Positions 1 to 12,073 of a DNA stretch of 64,000 bases are shown piece by piece; positions within the stretch are counted from its first letter, which is position 1, and each line of letters starts with the position of its first letter. Source of the stretch: Terebella lapidaria. Lineage: Eukaryota; Annelida; Polychaeta; Terebellida; Terebellidae. The translations under genes were made by a program, and so were the position numbers. The notes under the pieces were generated by a model. It had not been told where the DNA came from. It was given only the letters and a program-made list of their open reading frames with translations, and searched no databases. Location: the NCBI GenBank assembly GCA_949152475.1, contig OX424570.1, positions 2,964,181 through 3,028,180 of the forward strand, read 5' to 3'.

Positions 1-342
1 GTCCCTTCAATAAGTTCTCTAATATGGACAATCATGTGTCATAAATGTGTCATATTTGTATTGAACAATTAAGTAATTGCAATTGTGACAGTAGCGATGG
101 AACCACCTGGTTAATACATTTGAAAAGCAGATTCCTTAGTAATGTTAGTTCAATCTGATCTATGTATTACCACTGGCGACAAGCGTGGGGCTTGACAGTT
201 AGGTTTCATTCACGAATCTACCCACAGGTGTCCTTTCCAATACTCTAATGGATAGAACAGTGAATGCTGAAGGGTGATAACTGTTTACCTGAATGATTAA
301 TTACTTCCCATATGTAAGCTGCTCAAGCCTGATGTATGTGAA
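1..342. other. AT-rich stretch, nothing recognised
   Basis: No long frame, RNA or repeat structure was recognised here. It reads as intergenic or intronic sequence ahead of a SINE-like block. Confidence 0.5.
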
Positions 343-735
343 CTAGAAGCTATACGGATTTGGCTGTAATTGGTGTAAGAATGCTATTAAGTTTGATCTC
401 CTTACGAGTGGGGATAAGGTTCTTACGGGAATAAAGAACTGGCTACTCCACGAGGCTCCACGATTCAAGTGTGTGTTTTTTCTATTATAGTGTAACCCCT
501 TGAAAGGGCCACCCTCAATCGGGCTTATGAGATACTTCGTTCTCTTGTACAGCTTTACCCTGATTCCTATCCTATATGCCAGGCGTCCGGCAGGGAGGCA
601 ATCGGTAACCATTCTTTAACTAGCTGGCGGCTCACCAACAGGCCACATCAGAACAAGCCCCTGGCGAGGATCGAACCTTCGACCTCCTGCACCAGTAGCG
701 GACGCCTTATCCCTAGCCCACTGGTTCGATTTCAG
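343..735 (-). repeat. tRNA-derived SINE, minus strand
   Basis: Read on the minus strand, about 735 down to 655 looks like a tRNA-derived head. There is an A-box-like GGGCTAGGGATAAGG near 720-705 and a B-box-like GGTTCGATCC near 680-670, spaced as in a tRNA gene's internal RNA polymerase III promoter. The unrelated tail runs down to about 343. An intact tRNA is unlikely because the arms do not form a clean cloverleaf and the sequence continues as a non-tRNA body. The lower boundary is uncertain. The 89-residue minus-strand frame in the body is not thought to be coding. Confidence 0.5.
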
Positions 736-894
736 TTTATTACAAGGACCCAGAGCTCAGCAGGCTTGAAAAACGATATCGCATGTTGTACGTCTACTGT
801 ACTTGATGGATATCACTAAAACTGTATTTGAATTTCGAAAAACACGAATAATATTAAATGTTTGATCCCAGTAGGCAATTAGAAATAAAATGTT

Positions 895-1378
895 GTGCTT
901 ACAACCCCTTCAATTTCACGGCTGTTTATTTTCGCGTTTTCTGTAACATGCATATTACTGGTAATGTATTACAGAGAAATTTACAGAGATAATAACATAC
1001 TCACTGAGCAACCTAACAATTTACCCCAAAAATGACATGAACACAAGTGTATCTTTATTGTATCTTTATATTATATCTATTATATCTTTATTTTCTGGCC
1101 TAGTAAACACGAAATAAATACAGGAATTGGCTACTGGTTTTGTTATGCTATTTGTTATTCTGTTTTATGCAACACACATCGCAGAGTCAATCTCCAAATC
1201 AATAGCCAATTCAACCATGCTAATTGGGCTACTGACATTCCGTGATGCTCAATATTACAGATATTCGCGAATCGAAATGCGGTTCGCCAAAAAACATTGC
1301 GGCCAGAAATGTTCGCGTTTGAAAACGCGAATATCGCGATTATTAATGGTCGCAAAAAATTAAGGGGTTTACAGTATA
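895..1378. repeat. possible MITE with CCCCTT ends
   Basis: The left edge reads ACAACCCCTTCAATTT and the right edge, reverse-complemented, reads GTAAACCCCTTAATTT, giving imperfect terminal inverted repeats. Close to each end are CG-containing words such as TTCGCG, with several GCGAA/TTCGC inversions near 1260-1340. This is the look of a short non-autonomous DNA transposon, but I could not fix a target-site duplication, so superfamily is open. The overlapping short frames on both strands are not convincing genes. Confidence 0.3.
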
Positions 1379-1632
1379 TAACACGCATGAACATGAGAAT
1401 ATGACTATTTATCTTCAAATATAATCTTGTATATTTGATTGGCCCGGCATGTGGAATGTATAGTTCACAAGAGCGCCTGTGTATCACATTTTCTTTCAAA
1501 AATTCTTTAATGCTGGTATCATCAATTATACATTGGACAACCACCTGCAGTGACCCTTGCTTAGTGGGTGAATGTATGTATCGAGGGTTAGGAATTGATC
1601 ATATGACATATAACCGCCGAGGATGTGTCTGA

Positions 1633-1711
1633 TGGTGCAGTTTGGCTATGACTCTAGTGGACACATGAGGCCCTCACGTGTCCAGTGGAGTCATTGACAA
1701 ACTGCACCGTG
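1633..1711. repeat. short foldback with almost no loop
   Basis: Two arms of about 38 bases face each other. The left arm begins TGGTGCAGTTTG and the right arm ends CAAACTGCACC. Both include GTGGACAC/GTGTCCA and TATGACTC/GAGTCAT, and they meet at GAGGCCCTC. Only a few mismatches interrupt the arms. The tiny loop fits a foldback MITE or a cruciform site better than a microRNA precursor. Confidence 0.6.
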
Positions 1712-1832
1712 AGGCATAACTACGAGGGTTTATGCAAGTCCAAAGAATGACGAAGCCCTCGAAAGTATCCTGATCTGGAGATAACAAGATATTAGTCAAA
1801 TGACCAAAACGCAATGTATATCCGCTTACATG

Positions 1833-2135
1833 TCATGGTGGAAAAGGATTCTGTGAAGAATTGAAGGATGTAGCCTCTTCCTGGCAGGTATCTTCACCCT
1901 GCATGTCCCCTGAGTATGGCACAAGCTTTGTGTTACTCCGCCCCCTCCCCTTCTCCACACACAACCCATCCGACTCCCAACTGACCAATAGCAAGCCAGG
2001 GTGTTGCTCACAGCTTCTTCCAGCTAACACCTGGCTCAACGTGGCCAGTGTCACCTCATCCCCACTCCCAGTGGTGTCACCCAGCAGCTGTCTGCGCTTG
2101 ACAGGGAGCAAGTATATCGCTGTCTCATTGTCTGG
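1833..2135 (-). CDS. possible minus-strand exon, GC-rich, unidentified
   Basis: A minus-strand frame stays open from a possible acceptor (AACGCAG just above 2135) to a stop at 1833, about 100 codons. Its early part (residues DNETAIYLLPVKRRQLLG) has balanced composition, and the stretch is clearly richer in G+C than its flanks. An overlapping plus-strand frame (1861-2205) is also open, so the strand is not certain. A CAG|GTGTTA inside the frame could be a donor, which would shorten the exon. No family is recognised. The GC-rich composition could equally mark a regulatory CpG stretch. Confidence 0.25.
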   Translation of the reverse strand, partial: PDNETAIYLLPVKRRQLLGDTTGSGDEVTLATLSQVLAGRSCEQHPGLLLVSWESDGLCVEKGRGRSNTKLVPYSGDMQGEDTCQEEATSFNSSQNPFPP

Positions 2136-2700
2136 CTGCGTTGGTGTGACAGGTTACTGGGATTGGGTGTTCGGCTGTTGTGGTGGGCTATTGACTGATG
2201 AATAAGGCTTCGTCTTATTTCGGATGGACGCTGATAGTAATACGGCATTATTAAAAATGAAGCCTCATTGGATAATTATTTGTAAACAACAGGTCACATA
2301 CATGTATAGAGAAGATCTGTTCGGACGCCTGAAAAGTTACTTTTTTGAAGAGAAGGCATGATTAAACGGATCCCAAATGGATACAATTTAACTAAACGAA
2401 TGCAGGATTGTATATTAACAGGATTATTACGGATAAATCATGAACTACAGTGCTGGAACCTCATCACATGTCCAAAATCCAAATACACAAAATGCAACAA
2501 GAATGGGAGGGCGAATAAAATCATATGATGCTCACAGTAAATATATGGACTATTTAGAGGTGAGTGTAAAGATCACCACAACACTTCCTGTTTGTCTTGA
2601 GGAAGTGATAGTGATCAGATGCTGCAAAAGCCATATTTTTACGTATTCTTTGCACACAATAAAACCATTATCAATAACTCATAAGAATTGAGCATAAATT
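2136..2700. other. no gene seen
   Basis: AT-rich sequence with only short chance frames; no repeat structure was recognised. Confidence 0.4.
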
Positions 2701-4850
2701 TCCATAGTCGAATAGTAACTTGGCTTTGAAGCTCACTGGCTGATTCTGATCACGGTGCGATTGAACTTTCATCACGCTTGATATTGCAGGAATCTGTTGA
2801 CAAAAACCATTAATGTAATAAACGTGGAAGCTCATCAGGCCAACTGTACATATTTAACTTTCTCATCATGACTCCGGAGCCACATCCAACAGCTGCTGCC
2901 GAAACAGCACTTGGCGTACTAAACCCATTTAATATGAAATATTAATATGTTTATTGTCTGGACATCATATATTGGCCCATCTATACTTGTGTGGGTGAAT
3001 CAGTAGTCAGTCCAGCTACAAGTATACGTTTTGTTTGAAATATACTTGATAAGGATTGGGAATATCAACATTAGTCATTTCAAGTACAATGTCTCGTCTG
3101 GTATTTGAGGTTATCTGTGGCCTGACTTGCGTGCAGAAGTCTGTCTCTATTTCGATTGTTATATATGTATAGATAATTGCATTGTTAGGAGTAGTTTACG
3201 GGGTATGCCTTGCTGTTGCATATTTCTCTGTCAGGATGTATATGTCTTATATGTCATGCGAATAGGAGAAAATTTAATATAAAACATATTTGAGTTATAG
3301 TTTCACCCGAAGTTTTTTGGGCTTTGTTACTGTTCGAAATGTTGATCACTTGGGTTGCACTGGTTCATTTTATTTTGTCGCAAGGGTAATTGGTCGATAT
3401 ATGCACTCTACAGGAACACTATTCAGGTAGACGCATATATATTCAACTTTGTTGACGATGCTACTTAACACACATTTTGTTCCTCTGGTATATTCCGGTT
3501 GTATTGCAGAATAAAACAAGCGATTAAACAGATGCTCTCTCCGAATAACAGTCATGGGCGGTAGGAGAAAAAGGACACATTCAGAATGTCCTGTAACTGG
3601 TTCTCCGCTGAAATGTAATAGATATGCGAGGGGAATTCTAAAGGTACACAGTGCATAGACAACCATTCTTTTGATACATGTATCAACGCAAAGTGTAAAA
3701 TGGGCTCATTCGGATAAAACACGTTACGTCACATTCTGTCAATGAACCCTGGATTACAGATAAGGAATGATATATGTGAAAATTATACATGTTATATATG
3801 CATGCCCACGACCCGCCCCTTAGATTACCATCAGACCTCCCCCATAACAGATCACCGTAAGATAGCTTCAGCAAAGGCTTGCTGCATCATGATCTCAAAA
3901 GCAGGAACAAATCCACTCACAACTCTAGGCTTATATCAATATCTGATTCCTGACAGGACAAAGTGCGGCTTAAATGTAATAGCAATACCAATCGGACAAA
4001 AGTATTTTGGCTCTCCGTTTTCGAGTTGTGCTCCTTGAAGATGAGAACAATACTTGATCTGATTAGCTGGACTTGAGAAGAGTTGAAAATGCAAATATAT
4101 TACTCAAAAGAATATATAATCAGTCCATACTGCATTTGTTCGGATATTGGACCTACTCCAAATGTTAATCATTTAGGTAATTAACTAGCTTCATCACACA
4201 CCCATACTATTTTTGATCTGGATATAGACGTTTATAACATTTTCATAAAATAATGTATCAATCATCAAGAACATAACCAATAATGAACATGTCGTAGATG
4301 TTCTGGTTTCCTGACAAATGGATGTCTCTTCCTGTGTGTATTGTGGTTGAGGGCCCTAATTATCCATGACCGTTCTGGTACTGAAGCAGCAAAGAGAAAT
4401 TCATTATTGGATGATAGTGACCCAAACCTTTGACTGAAATAATGCAAGCGTGTACTCCGATACTATGACTGATGCCTTCTGTAATTGTTAACTTTGATTA
4501 ACTCTCCATCTTAAGTATGAAATCATTTCACCTCTTCTACTAACTAAAAATTAAACACATCTTCATATTGCCTGAGAAAAAATCGCAAATCGTAGAATGA
4601 ATACGGTGCATGCTCATGTCATTTTGTAGGTCATGACTACTGCGAGCTGGAACTTTCTGGTGGTGGTGACTTTTCTGCCTAGAGACAAGCTTTCATGTAT
4701 ACCTCTTGGAAAGAGGTTCATCAGTGATAATGGTCGGCTAGAAATAATACACTGCCAAGTAATTTGGAAATGCCAGGTTCTGGGAAATGACCTCTTTACC
4801 GGGGAAACAAATCTTCCTAAAAAGAAGAACACTTTCGTGTTGATTTGAAA
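2700..4850. repeat. duplicated block, copy 1
   Basis: Several segments recur in the same order at 12.3-13.7 kb. They are about 2755-3360 (with 12310-12830, including the shared run GGCCTGACTTGCGTGCAGA), 3540-3720 (with 13080-13270) and 4200-4450 (with 13490-13710, sharing GTAGATGTTCTGGTTT). A further segment, 4590-4830, resembles 22210-22390. Divergence is heavy with many small indels, so the duplication is old. No frame is shared convincingly, and this looks like duplicated intron or intergenic DNA. Confidence 0.55.
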
Positions 4851-5027
4851 GCTGTGTCAGAAAATTGTGAGATCTGAATTTCTATATCTAATCGTGAAAC
4901 GATGATGTGGTTTAATCGAAGATTCGACTCTTGAAAACTCCCATAATATCAAACACACTAACAAAAATAAGCATCTCTTGAGTTATGTTTTATACATTAG
5001 TTGTGCGTAGTATGAATCATTCAGACC

Positions 5028-5195
5028 GACCAATTAGGAGTTTTCTACTGGCATACAAACAGCATACAACATTCGTCTTGATGTTCGGGATAAAAGTTAC
5101 ATGTGTTTTGTCAAATGTTCTGTTGGACAAGCACGAAATATATCGAAGGTCAGGAAGACTCCACTTTGAGAGTTCGGACGGACGAGTTCCAGTTA
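5028..5195. repeat. host flank module F, copy 1 (left of BEL element)
   Basis: About 168 bases from CCGACCAATTAGG to GTTCCAGTTAAT recur almost unchanged at 11901-12073, on the other side of the BEL/Pao element. Diverged relatives lie at about 14445-14620 and 27130-27250, all sharing the core around GTTCTGTTGGAC and AAGGTCAGGA. The module therefore belongs to the old duplicated host array, and its near-perfect second copy arose together with, or after, the retroelement insertion. Confidence 0.75.
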
Positions 5196-5344
5196 ATCGT
5201 CATCCTCGGCCATGTAGCGTTGGGTTGCATTCATCTCACGTGTGAGCGCAGACTTTTTCGCCTTGCGAGTGATTTTTTTTGTTCCTCCGACATCCTGCGA
5301 CTTCTGACGTATGATTGTTATTTACTTGTGTTCCCACAAGTGAC
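5196..5344 (-). mobile_element. extra gag-leader fragment next to the 3' LTR
   Basis: This segment matches 11079-11220, the start of gag plus the untranslated leader, and follows the 3' LTR directly. Its presence means the insertion has the form LTR-internal-LTR-partial internal, as expected if a tandem or recombined form of the element was trimmed. The match is close, with a short length difference in the leader. Confidence 0.8.
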
Positions 5345-6025
5345 GTGTAGGAAATGACGAAGCACGCTACTGTTGCACTTTTATTGTACGCTGAGACAGG
5401 TAAATCTGGAACACATGGACAAGGACAACAAGCAAACAGCAGAAAAAACACATGTACGCGATGTATCATAATATTTGACCCATTAATCGAACACACTGAA
5501 CTACATATTGAAATAATCTATGTATATTCTATCCATGTATAGAATACAATAATATTATATAGCAAATATATTATACAGTATTTGGCTATCTTCAACTATG
5601 AATGTTTTAAATTCAGGCAATGTTCAATATACAAATATTATATTCTGAATAAGCTATATTCTGAATACACTATAATCGGAAGCATTTACATGTACTTACA
5701 ACAATGTGCAACGCCATGAAGTTCACAAAATTTCATTTCATATATTGAAACATAGTGACATAAAAATGCTGACTATTTCTGTTAGTTGTACACTGTTCAA
5801 GTGCCCGTTTCCAACTGACCACTAGCTCAATAAAAATTGTATTCAAGTTCTGCCTACTGTGCTCACTGAACCATGAACCCCTTAGCAACACCAACCCATA
5901 CAGAGTATTGCCCGTGCGTTACAGCAGTGCATACAAACTAGTATCACACACACAAAATACAATACACAAAGAAATTACAGGACCACAAAATGACAATAGA
6001 AAATATACACTTCAAAATAATCAAC
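5345..6025 (-). repeat. BEL/Pao 3' LTR
   Basis: A direct repeat of 11220-11900, almost identical. The edge at 6025 is fixed by the polypurine tract that abuts it. The inner edge near 5345 is approximate because the adjoining leader is also repeated. Confidence 0.9.
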
Positions 6026-6076
6026 ACTCCCCACCTTTGAATTCACCTGAATTCAAAAAATTTAAGCTCCGGAACC

Positions 6077-9000
6077 TTAACTACCTTCCAACAGGACAAC
6101 TTTAGTGACTGGTCGAACTAGAACAGTAGATTTGGTCTTCACTGTGACAGACCTAACAAGACCATCTCTTCCCTGCTTGACGTCAACAACCAAGCCTAAA
6201 GGCCACAAACTCCTTGGACAATTTTCGTCTAGAATCAACACAAGGTCACCTTCCCTAATGTTAACATCTTTGTGAAGCCACTTGTTTCTCCTTTGCAGTT
6301 CTGGAACATATTCTCTCAACCAACGACGCCAAAACTGATTTGCCAAATGCTGTACATATCTCCAGCGTCTTCTATACATATCATGATCAGAAAATACACC
6401 AGTTGGAGGAACAGATCCGGACTGCAAGAGCAGCAAATGATTGGGTGTAATAGCTTCCGGATCAGAAGCATCATTGCTAAATTTCGTAATGGGACGACTA
6501 TTTATGATCGACTCGACCTCTGCGAAAAGAGTCCGAAGGACATCATCCGTCAACCTAGAGGCCCCAAACAAGAGAGCATTCATCACTTTCTTAATCGTGC
6601 GGATCAAGCGCTCCCAGATACCACCCATATGAGAAGCAGAGGGAGGATTGAAAGTCCAATCAATATTACGGTGTACACTGAATGAACTGATTTTCTTCTG
6701 ACTCAACTCTCTCATGCCTTTAGCAACTTCAGACTGTGCGCCTACGAAATTAGTACCGTTGTCAGACCAAACTTTCAAAGGTGTACCTCGACGAGCAACG
6801 AATCGACGGAAACCATTCAGGAATGAATCTGTGTCCAAACTATCTAACTTCTCCACATGAACTGCACGTGTTGTCAAACAAGTAAAAATACAACCATACC
6901 TTTTTACCTCGGATCTACCATATTTAACCATAAACGGACCAAAGCAATCAATGCCAACATATGTGAAACATGGTTTACTAGGCTCGAGCCTCTCAGCTGG
7001 TAAATCAGCCATCTGCTGAGAACAAGGAGGAGCGAAAAGTCTCTTACACACAACACAAGCGTTCCTAACCTTTCTGATAACGGATCTTGCCCTGGTGATC
7101 CAATACTTGGATCGCAAAAGACTCAAAGTCCACTCGGTTCCCAAATGAGCGACATTGTGCAAATCTTGAACGATGAGGATGGCAACTGGATGATCATGAG
7201 GGATGATAACAGGATGTTTCTTCGAATCTGCGGCAGAGAGAAACCGTAGCCTACCCCCTACACACAACACACCAGGACTGTTCACTACTGGTCCTAAGTC
7301 TTTGACGTTACTGTGAGCATGTAACTTTTTCCCTGCAGTTAACTCCTGGAGTTCTCTACCAAATCTCTGCATTTGCACATGCCGAATGATCAGCAACTCT
7401 GCATCTCTGAGTTCATCGACTGTCAAATGAGGACTAGACACTGAAGCATCTTTTGACCGGAGTTTTTGCTTCCAATGCAACAACCAAGCTACAGCTCGCT
7501 TTAAGCGATACCAGCTAGAGTGATGAGCAATGAGAACATCAAGTGGATGCTCTGACACAACAACTGAATGAGATACAACCGCACTAGATGCATTCTTGGT
7601 TTCAGGATCATCACCAGGTAAGGCTGTAACTGGTCCACTGACAGGCCATTGTGTTTTATACGTGTTTAGAAAGTCTGGACCATGACGCCACTTGTCCATA
7701 TCCATCGATGTGGGATTCTGTACTCTGGTCAACAGATCTGCTGGATTCTCACTACCTGCAATGTGCTGCCACTGAGAAGGACTACTCCCTGAACGGATAA
7801 CACCAACTCGATTACCAACAAACACATGGAATCTATGCGACTCATTATGGATATACTTCAGGACAATTTCACTGTCTGTCCAGAAATATGACTGTCCGAT
7901 GTCCAAATCCAACTGTTCACAAAGAACCTCTTCAGCTTTCACTGATAGTACTGCAGCTTGTAACTCCAAGCGAGGAATCGTAATATTCTTCAATGGGGCA
8001 ACTCTACATTTACTCATGAGCAACTCCACGTGCACCTCGCCGAACTTGTTCACACACCTAAGATAGGAGCATGACCCATATGCGACCATACTGGCATCAC
8101 TGAAATGATGCAATTCCAATGCAGCATCATCGAATCCTGAAGGTTTAACACACCTTGGTATACTCAAGTCCCTGAGAAGACATACAGTCGAGATCCAACT
8201 AGACCATCTGTTGGCTAAATCTGGAGGCACAGCCTCATCCCATGATAGTTTCAAACGAACTGCATCCTGAAATAGCAGTCTTCCCCCGAGAGTAACAGGA
8301 CCAACGATCCCGAGAGGATCATAAACCGAGGAAACTACACTGAGCATTACACGCTTGGTGATCGTCTCATGAACTTTGATATCAACCTCAAAGAAGAATA
8401 CGTCTTCAGATACATTCCACTTCACGCCTAAAGCTTTACTTCTCAGGTTCGGATTCAACTGCTTAACCTCCTTGGCACGATCATCCTCAGGTATCTCAGA
8501 CAAATGCCTAAATCCTGCATTTTGCAGAACCTGCTTGGTATCAAGAATAACCTGCAACACTTCATCACGTCCGGTAGCCGAAAACAAGCAATCATCCACA
8601 TAGAAAGCTCGACGAACAATATTAGAAATGATATCATCAACAGGCTGATCCTGAACTGCACGTCGCAATGCATAAGTCGAACTGCTTGCACACCACACAC
8701 CCCCGAACAAATGAGACGTCATACGATAATGAACAATATTCCCCGACTCATCATACCATAGAAATCTGAGAGCATCTCTGTCATGTTCTGGTATTTTGAC
8801 CTGATGATACATAGACTCAATATCCGCCATAACTGCATGGTGATGTTGACGGAAACGTAGCAAAACATGAAGCAAACGATTAATCAAATCCGGACCCTGG
8901 AGACACTTATCATTGAGTGACTCGCCCATAAACTTCGATGCACAATCAAAAACGATTCTCAGTTTGTCTGGCTTTTTATCAGTGACTACAGCATGATGCG

Positions 9001-9124
9001 GCAAATACCAAACTTTACCATCAGCGACTTGAACCTCATCAACAACCTCAGCATATCCACGATCGAGCAGCTTATGCATCTCATCATCATACCTAACAAG
9101 GAGTCCCCTCTTGACCAAAGACAC
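6077..9124 (-). mobile_element. BEL/Pao pol region (RT, RNase H, integrase)
   Basis: A fossil retroelement frame of 1015 codons. In order it shows a reverse transcriptase (about residues 35-200, with YVDD near 175), an RNase H domain (about 340-480, with HHFSDAS), an H2C2 integrase zinc module (about 650-700), a DDE-type integrase core (about 735-860, with VGIDCFGPF and WSDNGTNF), and a C-terminal DUF5641-like domain (about 925-1010). This domain order, with no envelope frame, is that of BEL/Pao. It would act in the cytoplasm and nucleus during retrotransposition. Short frames on the plus strand here are antisense shadows. Confidence 0.93.
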
Positions 9125-11175
9125 CTTTGCGACATTAGCCTGGACATTGCAACCGTGACATTATTAGGAACAACAGCACCTTGTTTCCAAGGAATGGGTA
9201 ATTCATAATGACCATCAACTACAGCAACCTTTGCATCCCACAACTTGATGACCTGCATATCTTCATTGGACAAAGATGGCTCCTTGACGTCGAAGCAATC
9301 ATTTTCAATTTTCCACAAATCATTGACCTTATCATCCAAACTCGAAGTTGTGACAAAGTGAGCTATGACATCTCGACCAACTGGACCATCTTGAAACACT
9401 GGACCATTAACTGACCACCCCAAGAGCGTCTTGATGGCAAAAGGTTCACCCGGACCACCTCGTCTACATTCTAGAGGACACAGAGCCTCGGCATGATCCT
9501 GACCTATGAGAAGATCAACACCTGATCTTGCATCATGAACTGGTAGGTCCCGTAGGTGAGCATAAGCATTCAGAGACATCTCAGGAACATTCACTGGAAT
9601 GCTGTCAATGACATAGACGTTTGACAAGTTGATACTGGCTGAGCCATCACATGACATAAGTGATAAGTTGACCAACTTTGTGTGTTTGGGTTCGAACGAA
9701 CCACTCAGAGTGTTCAAGATGTAAGTCGTGCATGCACCACGGATTCCGAGTGAATCAATCAAGCGTTGTGAACAAAAACTATTTGTAGACGCATTATCAA
9801 GCAATGCTGACGTAACATAGGAACCATTTACGAGAACCTTCACCAGTGGTACATGCACAGCCACATTCGGTTTCTGATTGTATGTGTTTGCTTGGTTTAC
9901 ATTGACACCACTTACACTCTGTTCTCGATTTGGAACTGCATTGGCTTGTGGTGATATGTGAATAAATTTAGTGTGCTTTTGACCACAGCCTGGAACACTA
10001 CACACTGATGGTTTTCGACAATTCTGAGTAGTGTGGTTTGATAACAAACAATTATGACATAACCTTTTGGATATGACCAGATCTAACCGATCTCTAGGCC
10101 TCATGGCCTTGAACTTTTCACAGTAGAACAAACGATGACTCTGATCACACAATGGGCATGGCTGAACATAGCTTGGTGTGCGATCGACACTGCTGGCGAA
10201 GGACGAGGACTGTGATGACCTGTGGCTACGATCTTGTGACGATGTCTTGGGTGTGGCTGGACCATGGCCGTAGACAGGATCTGATGCTTCCTCCGCTTGC
10301 TGGACGAGAAATTTCACAAACTCGGTGAAACACGGATATCTGTCAGTTTCCCGCTTGTTCTCGAGAGCGCGTCGCTTCCACCGGTTCTGGACGTAAGGCT
10401 GACATCGGCGAATTATATCGACGATAGATGATTGAGTGTCGATCTCTGATAGTCGGTCAAGTCGAGACAAAGTCGCGTGGCTGTTGGATATGTCGTCCGC
10501 TAGTTGTTGTAAATCACTTGGTGATCGAACTTGCTTCCCGGTCTTGAGATTTTTGATGATGCGATCAGCAATTAGATGTGTGCTGCCAAATCTGCGCTTG
10601 AGAGTCTCGCGAGCTTCCATGTAGCCCTTATCACCGCCGATGAGGGAACAATATCTGATGGCATCTCTGGCGTGTCCACTAGTGCACTGAAGAAGTCTGG
10701 TCAGCTTGACACTCGAGTTGGTTGTAACACGCTCTACATGTTCGTCAAAAGCAGCAAAGAAGCTATGAAACTTCAGTGGATCACCGTCAAAAGTCTCGAG
10801 CTCGAGTTTAGGTAAGTTCATCAAACTCAGCAACTCGGTGCGACTGAGCTCATCTGGTGGAGGCTTTTCCTGCTTGATAGGGACGGCTTTCTGTTGTTCT
10901 GCTAACCACTGTTTCACAGACTTTATGGACGCGATGTATGTACTCTGTACATCTTCAAAATACTGGTCACTAGCATCGATATCGTTATCATCAGTGAGTT
11001 CATCATGGTAAGTTGTATGAGCAATTTCAAAGTCTCTAAACTTCTGCTTGATATTTGCGAAGCGCTGTTTCACCTCATTTTCGTCATCCTCGGCCATGTA
11101 GCGTTGGGTTGCATTCATCTCACGTGTGAGCGCAGACTTTTTCGCCTTGCGAGTGATTTTTTTGTCCTCCGACAT
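8986..11175 (-). mobile_element. BEL/Pao gag-protease region
   Basis: A fossil retroelement frame of 729 codons. It has a DUF1759-type Gag core (about residues 130-270, with LPKLELETFDGDP), two cysteine/histidine knuckle regions (about 355-420), and a DUF1758-type retroviral aspartic protease (about 455-620, with the active-site-like ALLDNAS). The N-terminal part is rich in charged residues. The start at 11175 is preceded by a leader of about 45 bases to the LTR. Gag would package the element RNA and the protease would process the polyprotein. Confidence 0.92.
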
Positions 11176-11219
11176 CCTGCGACTTCTGACGTATTATTGT
11201 TATTTACTGTTGTGTGACG

Positions 11220-11900
11220 TGTAGGAAATGACGAAGCACGCTACTGTTGCACTTTTATTGTACGCTGAGACAGGTAAATCTGGAACACATGGACAAGGAC
11301 AACAAGCAAACAGCAGAAAAAACACATGTACGCGATGTATCATAATATTTGACCCATTAATCGAACACACTGAACTACATATTGAAATAATCTATGTATA
11401 TTCTATCCATGTATAGAATACAATAATATTATATAGCAAATATATTATACAGTATTTGGCTATCTTCAACTATGAATGTTTTAAATTCAGGCAATGTTCA
11501 ATATACAAATATTATATTCTGAATAAGCTATATTCTGAATACACTATAATCGGAAGCATTTACATGTACTTACAACAATGTGCAACGCCATGAAGTTCAC
11601 AAAATTTCATTCCATATATTGAAACATAGTGACATAAAAATGCTGACTATTTCTGTTAGTTGTACACTGTTCAAGTGCCCGTTTCCAACTGACCACTAGC
11701 TCAATAAAAATTGTATTCAAGTTCTGCCTACTGTGCTCACTGAACCATGAACCCCTTAGCAACACCAACCCATACAGAGTATTGCCCGTGCGTTACAGCA
11801 GTGCATACAAACTAGTATCACACACACAAAATACAATACACAAAGAAATTACAGGACCACAAAATGACAATAGAAAATATACACTTCAAAATAATCAACA
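11220..11900 (-). repeat. BEL/Pao 5' LTR
   Basis: Nearly identical to the LTR at 5345-6025. The outer edge at 11900 abuts host sequence CCGACCAATT. The same CCGAC occurs at the host break on the left (5028), so CCGAC is a candidate 5 bp target-site duplication that was later separated by the larger flank duplication. Confidence 0.9.
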
Positions 11901-12073
11901 CCGACCAATTAGGAGTTTTCTACTGGCATACAAACAGCATACAACATTCGTCTTGATGTTCGGGATAAAAGTTACATGTGTCTTGTCAAATGTTCTGTTG
12001 GACAAGCACGAAATATATCGAAGGTCAGGAAGACTCCACTTTGAGAGTTCGGACGGACGAGTTCCAGTTAATA
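11901..12073. repeat. host flank module F, copy 2 (right of BEL element)
   Basis: A direct repeat of 5028-5195 with only one or two differences. It is followed by sequence (AGCATGAGAGAC) not found at the left copy, so this side is likely the original host continuation. Confidence 0.75.

Larger units (their letters stand above)
5196..11900 (-). mobile_element. BEL/Pao LTR retrotransposon, young
   Basis: An LTR element on the minus strand. Its 5' LTR is at the right (about 11220-11900) and its 3' LTR at the left (about 5345-6025), with gag and pol between. The LTR outer edge reads TGTTGATT on the minus strand. A purine-rich tract AAAGGTGGGGAG directly precedes the 3' LTR, as expected for a polypurine tract. 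By eye the two LTRs differ at about one position in 680, so the insertion is recent. Beyond the 3' LTR is a second copy of the leader and gag start (5196-5344). The element looks nearly whole, with about one break. Family assignment rests on DUF1759/DUF1758 gag-protease modules, a YVDD reverse transcriptase, an H2C2 integrase and a DUF5641 tail, a combination typical of BEL/Pao. Confidence 0.95.

Noticed and set aside
655-735. An intact tRNA gene on the minus strand
   Set aside because: A-box and B-box words are present, but the arms do not pair as a cloverleaf and the sequence continues into a non-tRNA body, so a SINE fits better.
1633-1711. MicroRNA precursor
   Set aside because: The loop is too small and the pairing too symmetric; no flanking stem typical of a primary microRNA.
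6272-9414. Plus-strand open frames across the BEL/Pao element
   Set aside because: They are antisense shadows of the pol and gag frames, whose domain motifs are clear on the minus strand.
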